Assembly: GCF_007655135.1 (NCBI RefSeq) | Contig: NW_022204054.1 | Location: forward strand, 1 to 64,000 | Direction: 5' to 3' | DNA from: Punica granatum | Taxonomy: Eukaryota; Streptophyta; Magnoliopsida; Myrtales; Lythraceae | Length of the DNA stretch: 64,000 nt | Part shown: one piece after another, positions 34,385-47,407 of the stretch | How positions within the stretch are numbered: the stretch's first letter is position 1 | Layout: each line of letters begins with the position of its first letter | Notes under the pieces: model-generated | What the model was told of the DNA's origin: nothing | Database searches by the model: none | Seen by the model: only the letters and a program-made list of their open reading frames with translations | Position numbers and translations under genes: made by a program

Positions 34385-35858
34385 CCCATTGCATCATTAA
34401 TTTAATCACAACTCAACTTCCATCATCTCTCTAGCTTTCTCACTCTAGGAAACCCTCTCCAAGCCCTCTCAAACTTCAGCATTTTCCAGAATCGTCCAGC
34501 TCTCCCTCAGCCCCAAACCAAGGCAAAATTGCCGGAAAACTCACCGTTTTCCGGCGACCCCCACTCAACCTGAACCAAACTTGACCAAACTTTATATCCC
34601 ACACGTATTCGACCTCCCGAGTCCATTTCCAGTGTTAGTTTTGGCATTTGAAGCTCCCAGCATGCAGTTCCAGCCCAGTCCAGAATCGGGTCCCTAGGGA
34701 GTTTGCCGGTTTCTAGGCAAGTTCTTCCTTCCCGACTTGTCCGAGCCTCAAACAAACTTCATACCCCACATGTATTCGACCTCCCGAGTCCATTTCCGGC
34801 CTTAGATTTTCATTTGGAAGCTTCCAACAGTCAGTTTTGCCCCTGTCCAGAATCGGGCTCCCTAGACGGTTTCACGGCTTTCCGGGCTTTTTTCGACGCC
34901 ACTCCTTCCCACGACCATGGCGAGTCATGCCATCACTTTCTAAGGGTTCCTCATGACCCTCACTCTCTCCCGTGACGAGGTGGTCACGTGCCGAGAGCCG
35001 CTCAACCGCGCAAGACCGCCCTTTTCCCAATCTTTTCCTTTACCCCGGGTTTTCACAGTTTTTTATCGGTGTCTCTTTGCATTTCCGGTTGAAATCAGTT
35101 GTGCGCACGCCACAAGCTGGTCATGAACACTAAGAACAGTCCCTTAGGAATCGGAGGAACTCGAGCCAGCTCGGTGCAATACCCGGAGCCCCCCTTGCAG
35201 CCGTTTCTACCCAAACAGCCCAGTCGGGTCTGTCCCTCTGATTTTCTTTTCTGACCGGAATTTTGCAGGAGCATATAGGTCAGCTCGAGTTGAATCTCGC
35301 TACGAGCCACCTATCACCGTGATCCTCAGTTAGTTAGGAGTCCAATGACATCGATCTTGCACCAAAATACCACCGGGAGCCTCCGGGACAGCCATTCCTT
35401 TCCGACCTGCCCAGTAAGGTCAATTCCGCCCAGTCGGTTCTGTTTTTTGCTAGCTAACCCGACTTTGTTTTTGATTTCCAGAAACTCTACATGTCCAATC
35501 CTCATGAAACCACCGCAGGCATGATCTTCAGTCGGTTAGGAGTCCAATGCCACCGATCTTGCACCAAAAGACCACCGGGAGCCTCCCGTAGAGTCGTTTC
35601 TTCATCGGGTGTCAGTCGGAAAATCTATGCACGCTCTCCTCTCGAAACCACCGCAGACGCGATCCTTAGTCTCTTGGGAATCCAACGTAACTGGCCTCGC
35701 GCGAAAATGCTATCCCGATCAACCGGTACAGCCCCAACAAGCCAGACTGCTAATCGGGTCTGCCAGTCGACCCGGCTGCACCAGTTCGGGTCTGTTCGTT
35801 CCAGCCGAGTCTCCCGACTCCCTTTGCCACTTCTCCGACTCTTTCCCGCATCCCGGGG

Positions 35859-35865
35859 CTAGGTA
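35859..35865 (+). promoter_or_regulatory. Splice-donor-like site in LTR leader, B
   Basis: GGGGCTAGGTATAATC. The 3' LTR copy at 50127-50133 is identical in the core. Confidence 0.35.
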
Positions 35866-35999
35866 TAATCATTCCTGACTCAGAGAAATTAGGACTTTTA
35901 CGTTTTCTTTGTGTTTGTGGGGAGATAAGGAGGTCCATGACCGATTCGCACGCAAGTTTACGTTTTTATGTGTTCTTTTACATCGTATTATGCATGTAG

Positions 36000-37961
36000 A
36001 CAAAGTTGTGACCGCCTTTGCAAGTGGACCTCTCGTGGTCCTCACCCTTCCTCCACGGCGAGACGATCAGTAGCTCAAGGGCCAACCATCTAGGCAACAC
36101 TAACTCCCCATTAATCCCGCGCAATCGATTATGTCATTGCATGGTTGAGCACACGTCCCTCTATGCTACAAGTGCTTCCATCAGCACAACTGAACGTGCC
36201 ATTTCCGCGCCATGCGAGCATGCCTCCACCTTCTCCATGCACACACCCTCGGCGCGCTCGTACGACGCCTACCAGGCTAGTTCAATCCCCTAAGCCCTTA
36301 CGCTGAAATCGCGAATATAGTTTGCTCCTTCATTGTTTTCTTTTCCCATTGTAGGAAATTCTACACAAGAAGACAGCCTGAATACTGATCCACCCCAATT
36401 GAGACAAAAAACGTCTTCCATCCATCCAGCTCCTTGGGATTTCAACACTAAGTCCCCATCCCTGCGCCACAAAGCAAGGCCGCAAGCAAATCAGCGTCAC
36501 CGCATCGCAGCGCCTCACGCATTTCTCAGCATTGATCTTTGCTTTCGCATTTCTTGCACTTTCCTATCAACCCCGCATTCATTGCATCGGGCTTCGGCCC
36601 TGCATCGGGCTTCAGCCCTGCATTTACTGCATTGGGCTTCGGCCCCGGATCGGGCTCCGGCCCCGCATTTATTGCATTGGGCTTCGTCCCTGCATTTATT
36701 GCATCAGGCTCCGGCCCTGCATCGGGATCCGGCCCCGCATTTACTGCATTGGGCTTCGGCCTCGCATTGGGCTCCAGCCCTGCATTTACTGCATTGGGCT
36801 TCGACCTCGCATCGGGCTCCGGCCCTGCATCGGGCTCCGGTCCCGCATTTACTGCATTAGGCTTCAACGTCACATCGGCCTCCGACCCCGCATTTACTTT
36901 TGGGTTTCGCCCCTGCATCGGGCTCCGGCCCCACTTTTGGGCTTCGGCCCCACTTTTGGGCTTCGGCCCCACATCGGGCCTCGGTTCCGCATTTACTGCT
37001 TTTGGGCTCTGGCCCCGCATTTACTGCTTTCAGGTTTTGACACCTCGCATTTACTGCTTTCAGGTTCATCTGAAATCCAAAATCGACTTGGATTCAAATT
37101 CATCCAAGCGATACTCCGAGGAGCAAATCTAATCCTTCAACCGCAAAAGATCACAAGCAACAGCTCCGGCGAATAGAGCATGGCCCTGCCCACCCGCCGC
37201 GAAAGTCACTAGCACGGTCACATCTCCGACCGGAGAATGATCCCTGCCCACCCTCCGCTGTGGCCATCAACCAGACACTGGGGCAACATGCACTCTTCCC
37301 TAAACTCTCTTTTACATTTATTTATATGCATTCCCAAACGAGCTCCTGGCATGAACAAACCCTTCACAAGGGCACTAGGACAGCCCCGAAGATGCCCTGC
37401 TGGTTCTATCGGAATTGTTCGATTCGTCTGTCCTCATGGGATCCGGCTCCTCGAGCCTTCCCTAGGACGGCTGCCCATGCCAACCCGCAATCGGGGAAAG
37501 TACACCTATATGGCCCCTAGCCATGGTCTGCCCACTCCAGGGTGATGATGACTAGATCTCGGAATTAAGTATCCCCACGTGCGGCACCCCATGGGTCATA
37601 CGTTGGACAAGGGGATTTTCCTATGGGTCCACTCCATATTTCTTACCGCATATTCCACCGATCAATCACCTAACGCATCATCTTCTTTGTCGTCTCTCAC
37701 AGGGACACGCCGGTCACAGGCGAAGAACGATACATAGGTTCACATCTCCCTGAAAATTCCTCTCGGATCCTTTCTTCATACTTCGACGAGGGAGGTTTCC
37801 GACGAATACGTACCCCCACGAAGCCGAAGACAGAGACAATCGAACTAACCGTTCAACCTCGACTCGTGCGTCTCCACCGAGATTGAGCGACACCCCGGGG
37901 AAAATTGGGCCTTCCCCACTACAAAGACCCATCACCGACAACATGCAACGACAAGTCCCGG
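36000..37961 (+). other. Internal region of B, left part
   Basis: Begins at the equivalent of about 14700 in A, so the PBS and first kilobase are deleted. It contains an acceptor-like pyrimidine tract ending TTGTAG at about 36354, the 28-30 bp minisatellite (36573-37063) and the block conserved with 15950-16290 of A. No coding capacity. Confidence 0.75.
36573..37063 (+). repeat. Minisatellite, 28-30 bp unit, element B
   Basis: About 17 degenerate units of CATTTACTGCATTGGGCTTCG type, orthologous to 15290-15650. It has expanded with composite units such as CATCGGGCTCCGGCCC. Confidence 0.85.
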
Positions 37962-39294
37962 TGTCAGCACCCCATTTTGGCCCACCGGCTTCCCACACGA
38001 GGATTTCCGACCGAGGCCCGGGACACTATTCATCACCCGGCAATCAGAGGCAAATAGGCGGGCACGGGGTCATGAGCAATAGGTGAAGAGCACGGTTCAC
38101 TGAGAAAGGCGGAAGAGAGCAGTCAGAAGAACAGACGAACGAGGAATCCCGAAAACGACGGAGCTGGCACTGTGGCACTATTCATCACCGAGCCACCGAA
38201 GCACCGAAAGGTGCCCAATATGGGGCTTCAAAAATCCCTCTCAGTGCCAAAGTGACCAATGACACGTCCGGGCGCATTTCCGGGGCATCCTGCTTAGGCC
38301 GAGACACCCCGATCCCCCACAGACGCCTTTTCTGACAGAGCTCTTGGGGTTCGCTCCACTGACGAGCAAACGGCCCCTCAAAACGGGTCTACAGGCGCCC
38401 AGGGACCACCAGGGCCGGGGAGCAAGCTTCAGACAACCTTCCGGAACTCGGCTCGGTCTCCCAAAGTACGTTTCAGTGGTCACAAACACCTCCCGGCGAA
38501 CCTTCGGGTATTTTCACGGAAAGCAGAGACCACAACGATCTCTGAGTGCCTCACGATAATCTCCAAGCACCTCAAGGCATTCAGGGCACGCTGAGAAAAT
38601 CCCGGTCAAGGTCCCTAAGTCTTCCCGGGCCAACGGGCCCCGACCGAGGACGACGACCCAACGATCCCCCACGGGGCAAAAGGATCGCCCAAAACGAATG
38701 CAGGGATGCACAAAGAACAATCGGGGATCGAGGGACGCTAAACTCCGCTCCGAACGTCCAAACAGGGCAAAACCGACTCTCGAGGCGCCGAATAGCCCGA
38801 ACGTTCGTCCACACGACGCATGGCGATATTAGGCTCGTTCAAATCCTCGTCATTCAAGCATTCCAAATCCATAAACTGATTGGACATCGGAGATCGGACG
38901 CGCACCCTATCAAGTCTCAAGCATTTTCCGGCTTTTCTCTCAATCGAATGGGACCCACAGCTTTGCCAAGCCAAGCCGTCAAGCCGCGGCTCAACCCCAA
39001 GCCACGGCTCAACCCTCGGCTCCGAATTGACAGCCCAAGCCGCGGCTCAAACCCCCATGGCCGGCGGCTCCAAGCCCTCCCCTCCACAAAATTCAAGTTT
39101 TGCTCTTACACCCATCACTTCCCCTCACATCTATCACCTCCCATCACCCATCCATCACACCCATCACTCCCATTTGCCTTCCCCTACACTCCACATGACA
39201 TTTTCCCCATCCTAATCCTCTTTGGGAATTTCGGCAGCCCACTTTAGGCCCCCTAACCGCGATTAACGATCCTTAACCGAATCGTTAGGGCCCC

Positions 39295-39301
39295 CTATAA
39301 G
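39295..39301 (+). promoter_or_regulatory. TATA-like box of LTR C
   Basis: CTATAAG followed by TTCCCATTGATCATTAACC, aligned with the TATA boxes of B, D and E. Confidence 0.5.
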
Positions 39302-40060
39302 TTCCCATTGATCATTAACCTTAATCACTTCTCCATTCTCCCTCTCTCTCAAGCCAATCTCTCTCCAAAAACCTCTCAAGCTCCAGCCCTCTCCCTCACT
39401 TTCGTTCAGCCCGTGCCAAGGTCGAAACCGGCTAAAATTGCCGGAAAACCACCCGGTATTCCGGTAACCACCCGACCCGACTTAAGCCAAAAATCATCAA
39501 ACTTCCTAGCCTACATATTTCCCACCCCCTAAGTCCATTTCCGGGCTTAGATTTTCGATTTGAGGCCTCCAACACCCCGTTCCAGCCGTGAGAACCTTCG
39601 GGTCCCGAGACTCCCCTAGTCGCGCACACCGAGCAAGCCACGTGCCATTTCTTCCCACCACTTCGGCGAGTCGTGCCATCACGTTCAAAGGGTTCCTCAC
39701 AACCCTCACTCTCCCCCGTGAAGAGGTGGTCACGGTCCGAGAGCCGATCAATCATGCACAACCGCCATTCACCCGTTTCTCCCAAACCGGGTTTTCCTCA
39801 TTTTTACCGAGTTTTCTCTCACTTTTTCGGGTTTGTTCAGGCCTTGGCACGCTCGGGTCTGCCCATAATCGTGTAGATCCGCCTCCTAGGAGTCCAACGA
39901 ACCCGACCTCGCACCGTGCCGTGACCGGAGCAAGCTTGCCGACTTGTTTTTACCCGACTGGCCGCGGCTGTCTTCTACCCGGGTCACCCATCCGTGACTT
40001 CAAGCCCAGTCTTGCGACTCCCACGGCCACTTCCCCGACTCTTTCCCTCGCACAACGAGG

Positions 40061-40067
40061 CTAGGTA
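40061..40067 (+). promoter_or_regulatory. Splice-donor-like site in LTR leader, C
   Basis: CGAGGCTAGGTAACA, about 2.1 kb into the LTR, the same offset as in D and E. Confidence 0.35.
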
Positions 40068-40309
40068 ACATCCCTCTACAACTTAGGGAAGTTAGGATCT
40101 TCGATGCTTGCTCATATGAGATGTTTATGTGGTTTAAATAAGTCGGATGCATGAAAGCTTGCCCTTTTCCTTCGGATCTACGTCCCCATGCATTTTCATG
40201 CACGCACGTCCACCATGTCACGTTCACATGTCCATATGATGCTTGTGCCGTGAAGGGAAAGGGTTAGAATCGAGGTAGGGGAGACACTCAAGCCACGGTT
40301 AGACCATGG

Positions 40310-40540
40310 GAGCCCACGGCCTAGGTCCAAAGGAGGGGACCCGTGGGCTCTCTTGGTCTCTCTGGGGCTTGATCGGCCTCCTCTTCCCCGAAACTTGTCG
40401 GTTCCCGTATTATTATCATTGTTGCATGAGGTTTATTAGCATGGCGGGAATAGGCTTAGATCGGGACCGGAGAACCTCCCTTGACTCGTGTGAGCCAAGA
40501 GGACTCACAGCCATCCTTGGAGAATTATGGCCGAGAGTCC
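40310..40540 (+). repeat. Two LTR hairpins in C
   Basis: GAGCCCACGG (40310-40319) pairs perfectly with CCGTGGGCTC (40341-40350), with an inner GTCC/GGAC. 191 bp on, GGACTCACAGCCAT (40501-40514) pairs 12 of 14 with ATGGCCGAGAGTCC (40527-40540). Confidence 0.7.
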
Positions 40541-41869
40541 CCTTGGACCACACGGGTCCAAGGTGGTTTCCCCCTTTCCGAAATGAGCCGGTTTCTGCGT
40601 TTCTCGCTTTCCCATCGTATGAGTCGACGCCGTTTTTATGGATTTCGTTATATTAAGTGTTATATGTACTTGTTTGTGTGTTCGTTTGCGTTTAAGAGAC
40701 CTTGACGGCGTCGATTTTCTTTTATTTTATTGAAATAGATTTCGTTCTTGAGTTTAAGCGTATTATGCATGTAAGACATGATCGGAATCGTCCCTCGGAA
40801 TTGATTGTATCCATGTTTTTTTTACATTGTTCCCGATGGCCATGTGATAACTAAATGATAAGTATGTCGGTCTTGGATAATTTCCTATCAAAACCATAAT
40901 AATTATATGAAATCACTACCAATGAATAATTTTCACAAACGGGAAAATGGGACGAATCATTCGGCTAATTAAATCACTGGGACTAAATAATTGGGCTAAT
41001 CAATCCTCAATTTGTAAACGCATCGACGATTTACGGAACGGCAAGAATGCCCTTTTTCATCAAAATCCACAATTTCAAAATACCGAGATACGTAACACGA
41101 GTAGAATTGATGTCTAGGGAATACTCACATACCATGACTCGAGTCCGGGCCCAATTTGAGGCGACTCGGGTCGGGATACGAGAGTCCTCCTTAGACCCCT
41201 TCGTGTAACGCGATCTCCAATTTATACACGAACATTGTAATTTCAACATCTAAGGGCATAATCGTCATTCCGTAATTCACCGATACCCTAGGCGCTAGGA
41301 AGTCGGAAACACCTCGATCCATGGACGGGAAGGGGCGACCCGTCCGGGTGCGAGTCTCATTCGCACGGCCCATTCCGTCCACTTTCGGTGTTTCTATCTT
41401 CCTATTGTAGATTCGGTGGGGAGCGTTTTATTTCGGTTACAAAACACAAAGAACTGGACTAATCATACATCCGACCTAATCAAATACTAGATAATGGATA
41501 GGCGGGATAATAGATCTCAATCTAGAGTCAAAACACGAGTTTGGCTAATTCGGTGAAACCACAGTGACACTTAACTGAATGAGAGTCATAAAACAAACAC
41601 ACACATGTAATTGGCTTAGAACCTTATCCTTGCCCGCCCTCTATGTTTGCCTAGGTTAGATGCATTGTTTGCCAATCAACCACGGATAATAACTGATTAA
41701 ATCACGTATATTCGGCCTAATACACAATTCGTTTGTATTCACCGACACTTATTAGTAATTGTTAGTTGCTTTCTGTATTGTGTCTGTTATATCAGTTTTC
41801 TTCTGTTTTATTCTTGCTTTTGATGATTTATTGCGGTTCGGGCCCGAACCCATAGGTCACGTGTTGCAT

Positions 41870-41913
41870 GGGGTCCAACGCCCCAAATCACCGAACACGA
41901 GGTCCAACGCCTC
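41870..41913 (+). repeat. Pair of TCCAACG-loop hairpins in C
   Basis: GGGGTCCAACGCCCC (41870-41884) and GAGGTCCAACGCCTC (41899-41913). Confidence 0.65.
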
Positions 41914-42617
41914 TTAACTCACCGAGCGCGTGCAACTCGAGTGCGGAATGGGATCTGGCCTCGATTCACCGTCACACTCCGAATATGGCCTATGTGGAAG
42001 GCGGATTTGGATTGAGCGCGTGAAACGTGTCTAGATATCACCCGGGAGCTCGATCGATCCAACGGTTACAGTGGAAACAAGTCGTTTTTCTGCAAACCGT
42101 CGGTTCGATCGGACCCGACCCCCGGCTCTTCGAGCCCGCGTTGCCTTAATTCGTTTACCGGTCATTCAAAACACACGGTGAGCCGGAGCAGAATATTGGC
42201 CCAATGCAAACCGATCGGGATCCATTAACTTATTCAGTTGTACTTTGTAATTATTCGAGAGAATATCGCGAGGATTTTATTTGTATAATCATTCACTTGT
42301 AAGGATCCCCGATCAGTGGGCGAGAGGTCCGAGTGTCGAATCGGTCGAGTTGGTCTATTATCACCGAGAGTTGAGTAAGCTCGAATACTCGCGGTCTCGG
42401 TTCGCGCAGGGAATCGACCATCACGGTTCGATGAACTGTAACGCTAAGATAGTGAACCGATTCCTCGATGCACAAGCCTACTCATCTTTCGGACTCTTGG
42501 CCCAACTTGATCACTTCAACGAATTTACGGTGTCAAAACGGGCGAGTCGAGCGTAACTCTAAATCACGCGGTAAATAAACAAAATGGCAAGCCTAGCAAG
42601 CTAGAGTACCGAAAGGG

Positions 42618-42640
42618 CGTGCGGGATATAGGCCCGCACG
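42618..42640 (+). repeat. LTR-terminal hairpin in C
   Basis: CGTGCGGG and CCCGCACG form a perfect 8-bp stem around ATATAGG. Confidence 0.7.
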
Positions 42641-43517
42641 TAATAGGACCCTCGAATTCGGAATTTCCGGTTCCGTACGACCATTGCCTTAGCATTTAGG
42701 TGTACTCCGTACCCCTAGACCCGGGTAACTTGCCGGCCCTCGACCCTCGTGTCGTAAAATGGCAAGTGGCGACTCCTTCTCACGTGCGTCCGTCGCGCGA
42801 CCTCGGGAAGGTGGACACTCCCAAGCCGCGTTTGCTTACGCGCGCGCATGCGTGCCCCGACGAGATTAAATTCGGGTGCGCACACCGGGGTAGGACACAT
42901 TCGGCTTCAAAAGTTCCTATCATCTAAGGGGCACCCTCCACGGGAGCGACAATGCACGATTGGGAGCGCCGATTGCACAAGACGCCCCGACACAGATCAC
43001 AAAGACCGGGGCATCCCAGTCCAACATTCACGCGAAGCAACCTTGGTCACCCACACTCATGGGGCAATTTTTTTTTCTTTTTAGACAATAGGGGAAAGGA
43101 CTTGTAAAGTTTACAAGGACAAAAGACGCGAAGTTCGGCTTTCGAGTGCACAAGAATCAGACTTCTGAGAAAACCAACCATCACAAAATTGGGCTAGGAC
43201 AACGAAGTACATCAAGTCTCCATGGGGCGAAGCAAACAAAAGCAGCCTCAGTGATGTAAAGTCGAGGAGTTTCAAACAAATACAAGGGGCACAATACAGA
43301 TCCCAGCTGCAAGGAAAAAACAGAGCGAAAAGAAGCGGGAAAAACCCGCCAATGAACAAAACAAGGCACGCCGAGATATAAAACTCCGGCACCGCCAATT
43401 CGAAGAAGAAATCAACAAACCCTGACAAAAAGGGGGAGCAGCAGACGCAACTTCTCGACGGTGATAGAACGTAATGCACTCGGAGGTCGAATCATTCGAA
43501 CCATTCGCCCTTGCAAA

Positions 43518-43695
43518 CTCGAGAGGCAAAAGAATCGAGCCCGCTAGGTCGAAAACCCCTCGGGGCGACCTAGGCAAAAGTTAGGGCAAAAGAGAGGCAC
43601 GACTGAAATCTCGAGGCGGGCGGTCGTGGCAAAAGGAGAGTTCATCCCCTTTAGGTTGAGAGGTACGGCCCCGAGGCGGGTGACCGTAGCAAAAG
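43518..43695 (+). repeat. Hairpin-GCAAAAG module array, element B
   Basis: GCAAAAG at 43574, 43629 and 43689 (spacing 55 and 60, as in A). Stems are perfect here: CTAGGTC/GACCTAG (43544-43573), CACGAC/GTCGTG (43598-43628) and TACGG/CCGTA (43664-43688). A preceding CTCGA/TCGAG hairpin has GCAAAAG in its loop. Confidence 0.72.
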
Positions 43696-45067
43696 GAGAG
43701 TAAAATGAAAGATAAACAAAACAGTCGCCCTGGGCCTTCGCACACTGCGCGGACCAGGGATCCCTAAGGGAAATGGCCAGGTTATCTACTCCAACACGAT
43801 CTCCGATCGGCTCTCTTACCGAACTCAACCGTCCAAGGCGGATTCTTCTTCAAGCACAGCGGGCGGCCAAACACGCAATCCAAACAGTTCAAGCCAACCA
43901 ACACCAACCGAAGGACGAAAGAGAAGGGGGGGTACATCTCACGGCAAGCGTGAACCCGTGTATCCTTTCAGCCTTGGGCAACGTGCTCCCCAAGCTTTCT
44001 CTTTTCTCTTTGTCATTGCACAACTCCAAAATGGGTCACAGCCACCCTTCAATCGGCTACCACAAAGCCAAAATCCTAAACATTTCTTTCCGGGCGTCTA
44101 GTCATAACACTCCGGAAATGACTAGACCGAAGTCTAACGAAAATTGAATAAAATTCCCCATGCGGGTTACAAATGCAGCCGCCTTACGGCACCCTGATGA
44201 GAAGGGTCCTAAGTTCACGGGCGCGTCGAACAACCGATAGAGCCGCTTAGGCACCTTTGAGAACGTCTCGATATGCCCATGCAAGGCCAACAGGAGCCCG
44301 GAGGCCTCGCATCGGAGCCTCTGAAAGCGGGACCCCCATTCGCATCACCAAATCAAAAACTATCCACGGGTCGCCCAGGCGACTCGAAACGGAAGAGCAT
44401 GTGTCACAAACACTTCCTTTTACCTGTGCTTACAAATCATTAGTAATCCCATGACTTACTAATGATGTCAGGATTACAGGTATAACAAACACAGGAACTA
44501 CGGCAGACTCTGATTTCCGACCCCTCGGGATACGTAGGCGCTCCACCACAGAGCTCGAGTCCTTCATTGCACGACCAGGGCATCTCCAGCGAACTACAAT
44601 CGCCACTGCGACAGAGCTGACATCCGGCAGAGCAACAAGCAATCGCCCTAGCAGCAAAGCCGGCTTCCGACAAATCAAACACACCAGCACCTCAGGGGCA
44701 GAGCACCGACGAAGAACTTCATCGCGGCAGGAACACAAATCTACAGCAGATCAACACCTTTAGGACAACATCAGCCCTGTACACTTAGCGCGCACCACTG
44801 TCCATAGGACTAATGAAGAGTTATGCTCTTCTATGCAGATACGCATGGAACCCCAAGGTGCATCATCTTATCAACGAACACGCGGTTGGCTCATGCGACA
44901 AATCGCAGCTTTGAACCGAATAGAGGGCATTACGGAGAGTCCTCTTGACTCTAGCACGAGGAAACAACAAATAACAAGCTCGACTTAGGACGGGAAAATT
45001 TGCCTCTGCCAGCACCATCGGCGCACCACCTAGCGCGGATCCCTGCCTCTGCTTCCCCTGACACACA

Positions 45068-47190
45068 TCGCACATTTATTGCTTTCCGGACTCCGCGTCC
45101 ACATTTACTGCTTTTGGACTCCGTGTCCACGGATTTCGCGTCCACATTTATTACTTTCCAGACTCTGCGTCCACATTTATTGCTTTCCGGACTCCGCGTC
45201 CACATTTACTGCTTTCGGACTCGGCGTTCACATTTATTGCTTTCCGGACTCCGCGTCCACATTTACTGCTTTTGGACTCCGCGTCCACGTACTTCTCGTC
45301 CACATTTATTGCTTTCCGGACTCCGCGTTCACATTTACTGCTTTTGGACTCCGCGTCACGGACTTCGCGTCCACATTTACTGCTTTTATACTCCGCGTCC
45401 ACATTTACTGCTTGTGGACTCTACGTCCACATTTACTGATTTTGGACTCCGCGTCCACGGACTTCGCGTCCACATTTCTTGCTTTCCGGACTCCGCGTCC
45501 ACATTTACTGCTTTTGGACTCCGCGTCCACGGACTTCGCGTCCACATTTTTTGCTTTCCGGACTCCGCGTCCACATTTACCGCTTTTGGACTCCGCATCC
45601 ACATTTACTCCTTTTGGACTATGCGTCCACGGACTCCACGTCCACATTTACTGCTTTTGGACTCCGCGTCCATGGACTTCGCGTCCACATTTATTGCTTT
45701 CCGGGCTCCGCGTCCACATTTACTGCTTTTGGCCTCGGCGTCCACGGACTCTGCGTCCACATTTATTGCTTTCTGGACTCCGCGTCCACATTTACTGCTT
45801 TTGGACTCCGCGTCCACATTTATTGCTTTCCGGACTCCGCGTCCACATTTACTGCTTTTGGACTCCGCGTCCACATTTATTGCTTTCCGGACTCCGCGTC
45901 CACATTTACTGCTTTTGGACTCCGCGTCCACATTTATTGCTTTCCGGACTCCGCGTCCACATTTACTGCTTTTGGACTCCGCGTCCACATTTATTGCTTT
46001 CCGGACTCCGCGTCCACATTTACTGCTTTTGGACTCCGCGTCCACATTTATTGCTTTCCGGACTCCGCGTCCACATTTACTGCTTTTGGACTCCGCGTCC
46101 ACATTTATTGCTTTCCGGACTCCGCGTCCACATTTACTGCTTTTGGACTCCGCGTCCACATTTATTGCTTTCCGGACTCCGCGTCCACATTTACTGCTTT
46201 TGGACTCCGCGTCCACATTTATTGCTTTCCGGACTCCGCGTCCACATTTACTGCTTTTGGACTCCGCGTCCACATTTATTGCTTTCCGGACTCCGCGTCC
46301 ACATTTACTGCTTTTGGACTCCGCGTCCACATTTATTGCTTTCCGGACTCCGCGTCCACATTTACTGCTTTTGGACTCCGCGTCCACATTTATTGCTTTC
46401 CGGACTCCGCATCCACATTTACTGCTTTTGGACTCCGCGTCCACGGACTTCTCGTCCACATTTATTGCTTTCCGGACTCCGCGTTCACATTTACTGCTTT
46501 TGGACTCCGCGTCACGGATTTCGCGTCCACATTTACTGCTTTTGGACTCCGCGTCCACATTTACTGCTTTTGGACTCTGCGTCCACATTTACTGCTTTTG
46601 GACTCCGCGTCCACGGACTTCTCGTCCACATTTATTGCTTTCCGGACTCCGTGTCCACATTTACTGCTTTTGGACTCTGCGTCCACGGACTTCGCGTCCA
46701 CATTTACTGCTTTTGGACTCCGCGTCCACGGACTCTGCGTCCACGGACTCTGCGTCCACATTTATTGCTTTCCGGACTCCGCGTCCACATTTACTGCTTT
46801 TGGACTCCGCGTCCACGGACTTCGCGTCCACATTTATTCCTTTCTGGACTCCGCGTCCACATTTACTGCTTTTGGACTCCGCGTCCACATTTACTGCTTT
46901 TGGACTCCGCATCCACATTTACTGCTTTCCGGACTCCGTGTCCACATTTACTGCTTTTGGACTCCGCGTCCACATTTATTGCTTTCCGGACTCTGCGTCC
47001 ACATTTACTGTTTTTTGACTCCGCGTCCACGGACTTCGCGTCCACATTTATTGCTTTCCGGACTCCGCGTCCACATTTACTGCTTTTGGACTCCGCCTCC
47101 ACGGACTTCGCGTCCACATTTATTGCTTCCCGGACTCCGCGTCCACATTTACTGCTTTCCGGACTCCACGTCCACGTTTACTGCTTTCCA
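45068..47190 (+). repeat. Minisatellite, 57-bp unit (29 + 28), element B
   Basis: Alternating half-units CATTTATTGCTTTCCGGACT and CATTTACTGCTTTTGGACT, each followed by CCGCGTCCA. Between about 45770 and 46440 some 12 copies are virtually identical at exactly 57 bp; the flanks are more variable, with inserted CGGACTTCGCGTCCA blocks. Because 57 is a multiple of three and the unit lacks stops, three plus-strand frames stay open for 578-717 codons and the minus strand for 327, with a 19-residue repeat (RPHLLLLDSASTFIAFRTP in one frame). These are not genes. Confidence 0.95.
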
Positions 47191-47393
47191 CGGGTTTCGG
47201 CCTCGCACTTTATAGCTTTTCGCGGGCTTTAGCCCTTCACCTGCCACTTCACATCCTCCAAATCCTAATCATGCCACTATCTTACGACAGGAGGGGCGAG
47301 CTACCACGGAGAATGACGACAGAAGCGGTCGCTGGGACCAAAAAGGGTGCTTCTCATGATCTTTGGTTACCTCCTCTCATCGAGCACGCAACC

Positions 47394-47407
47394 AAAGAGG
47401 GGCAAGC
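47394..47407 (+). other. Polypurine tract of element B
   Basis: AAAGAGGGGCAAGC directly before the 3' LTR, identical to A's. Confidence 0.8.

Larger units (their letters stand above)
33112..35999 (+). repeat. 5' LTR of B, truncated
   Basis: Matches 47408 onward closely up to TTATGCATGTA, then jumps into the internal region. It contains a tandem pair of about 167 bp (GTATTCGACCTCCCGAGTCC at 34605 and 34772) and three imperfect copies of a GGAGTCCAATG…ACCGGGAGCCTCC block between about 35310 and 35700. Confidence 0.9.
37962..42884 (+). mobile_element. Element C: solo Tat-type LTR nested in B
   Basis: A single 4,923-bp LTR with both ends (TGTCAGCACCCCATTTTGG…GGTGCGCACA) and no internal region. 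B's internal sequence flanks it on both sides, matching about 16440 and about 16470 of A. Flanks are CCCGG on the left and CCGGG on the right, a shifted or mutated duplication at best. Solo LTRs normally arise by recombination between the two LTRs of a full element. Confidence 0.87.
42885..47407 (+). other. Internal region of B, right part
   Basis: Continues B after solo LTR C. It has the hairpin-GCAAAAG modules (43518-43695), conserved blocks matching A 17500-18200 (43930-44560), then the 57-bp array and PPT. No retrotransposon protein is present. I see nothing specific between about 44560 and 45067. Confidence 0.75.

Noticed and set aside
45770..46440. CRISPR-like array with 28-29 bp repeats
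   Set aside because: There are no unique spacers; both halves of the unit are repeats and the setting is a plant retrotransposon.
45000..47232. Large ORFs of 578-717 codons as a repetitive protein gene
   Set aside because: They are three frames of one 57-bp minisatellite with no stop codons; several frames on both strands stay open equally, as expected for a repeat and not for a gene.
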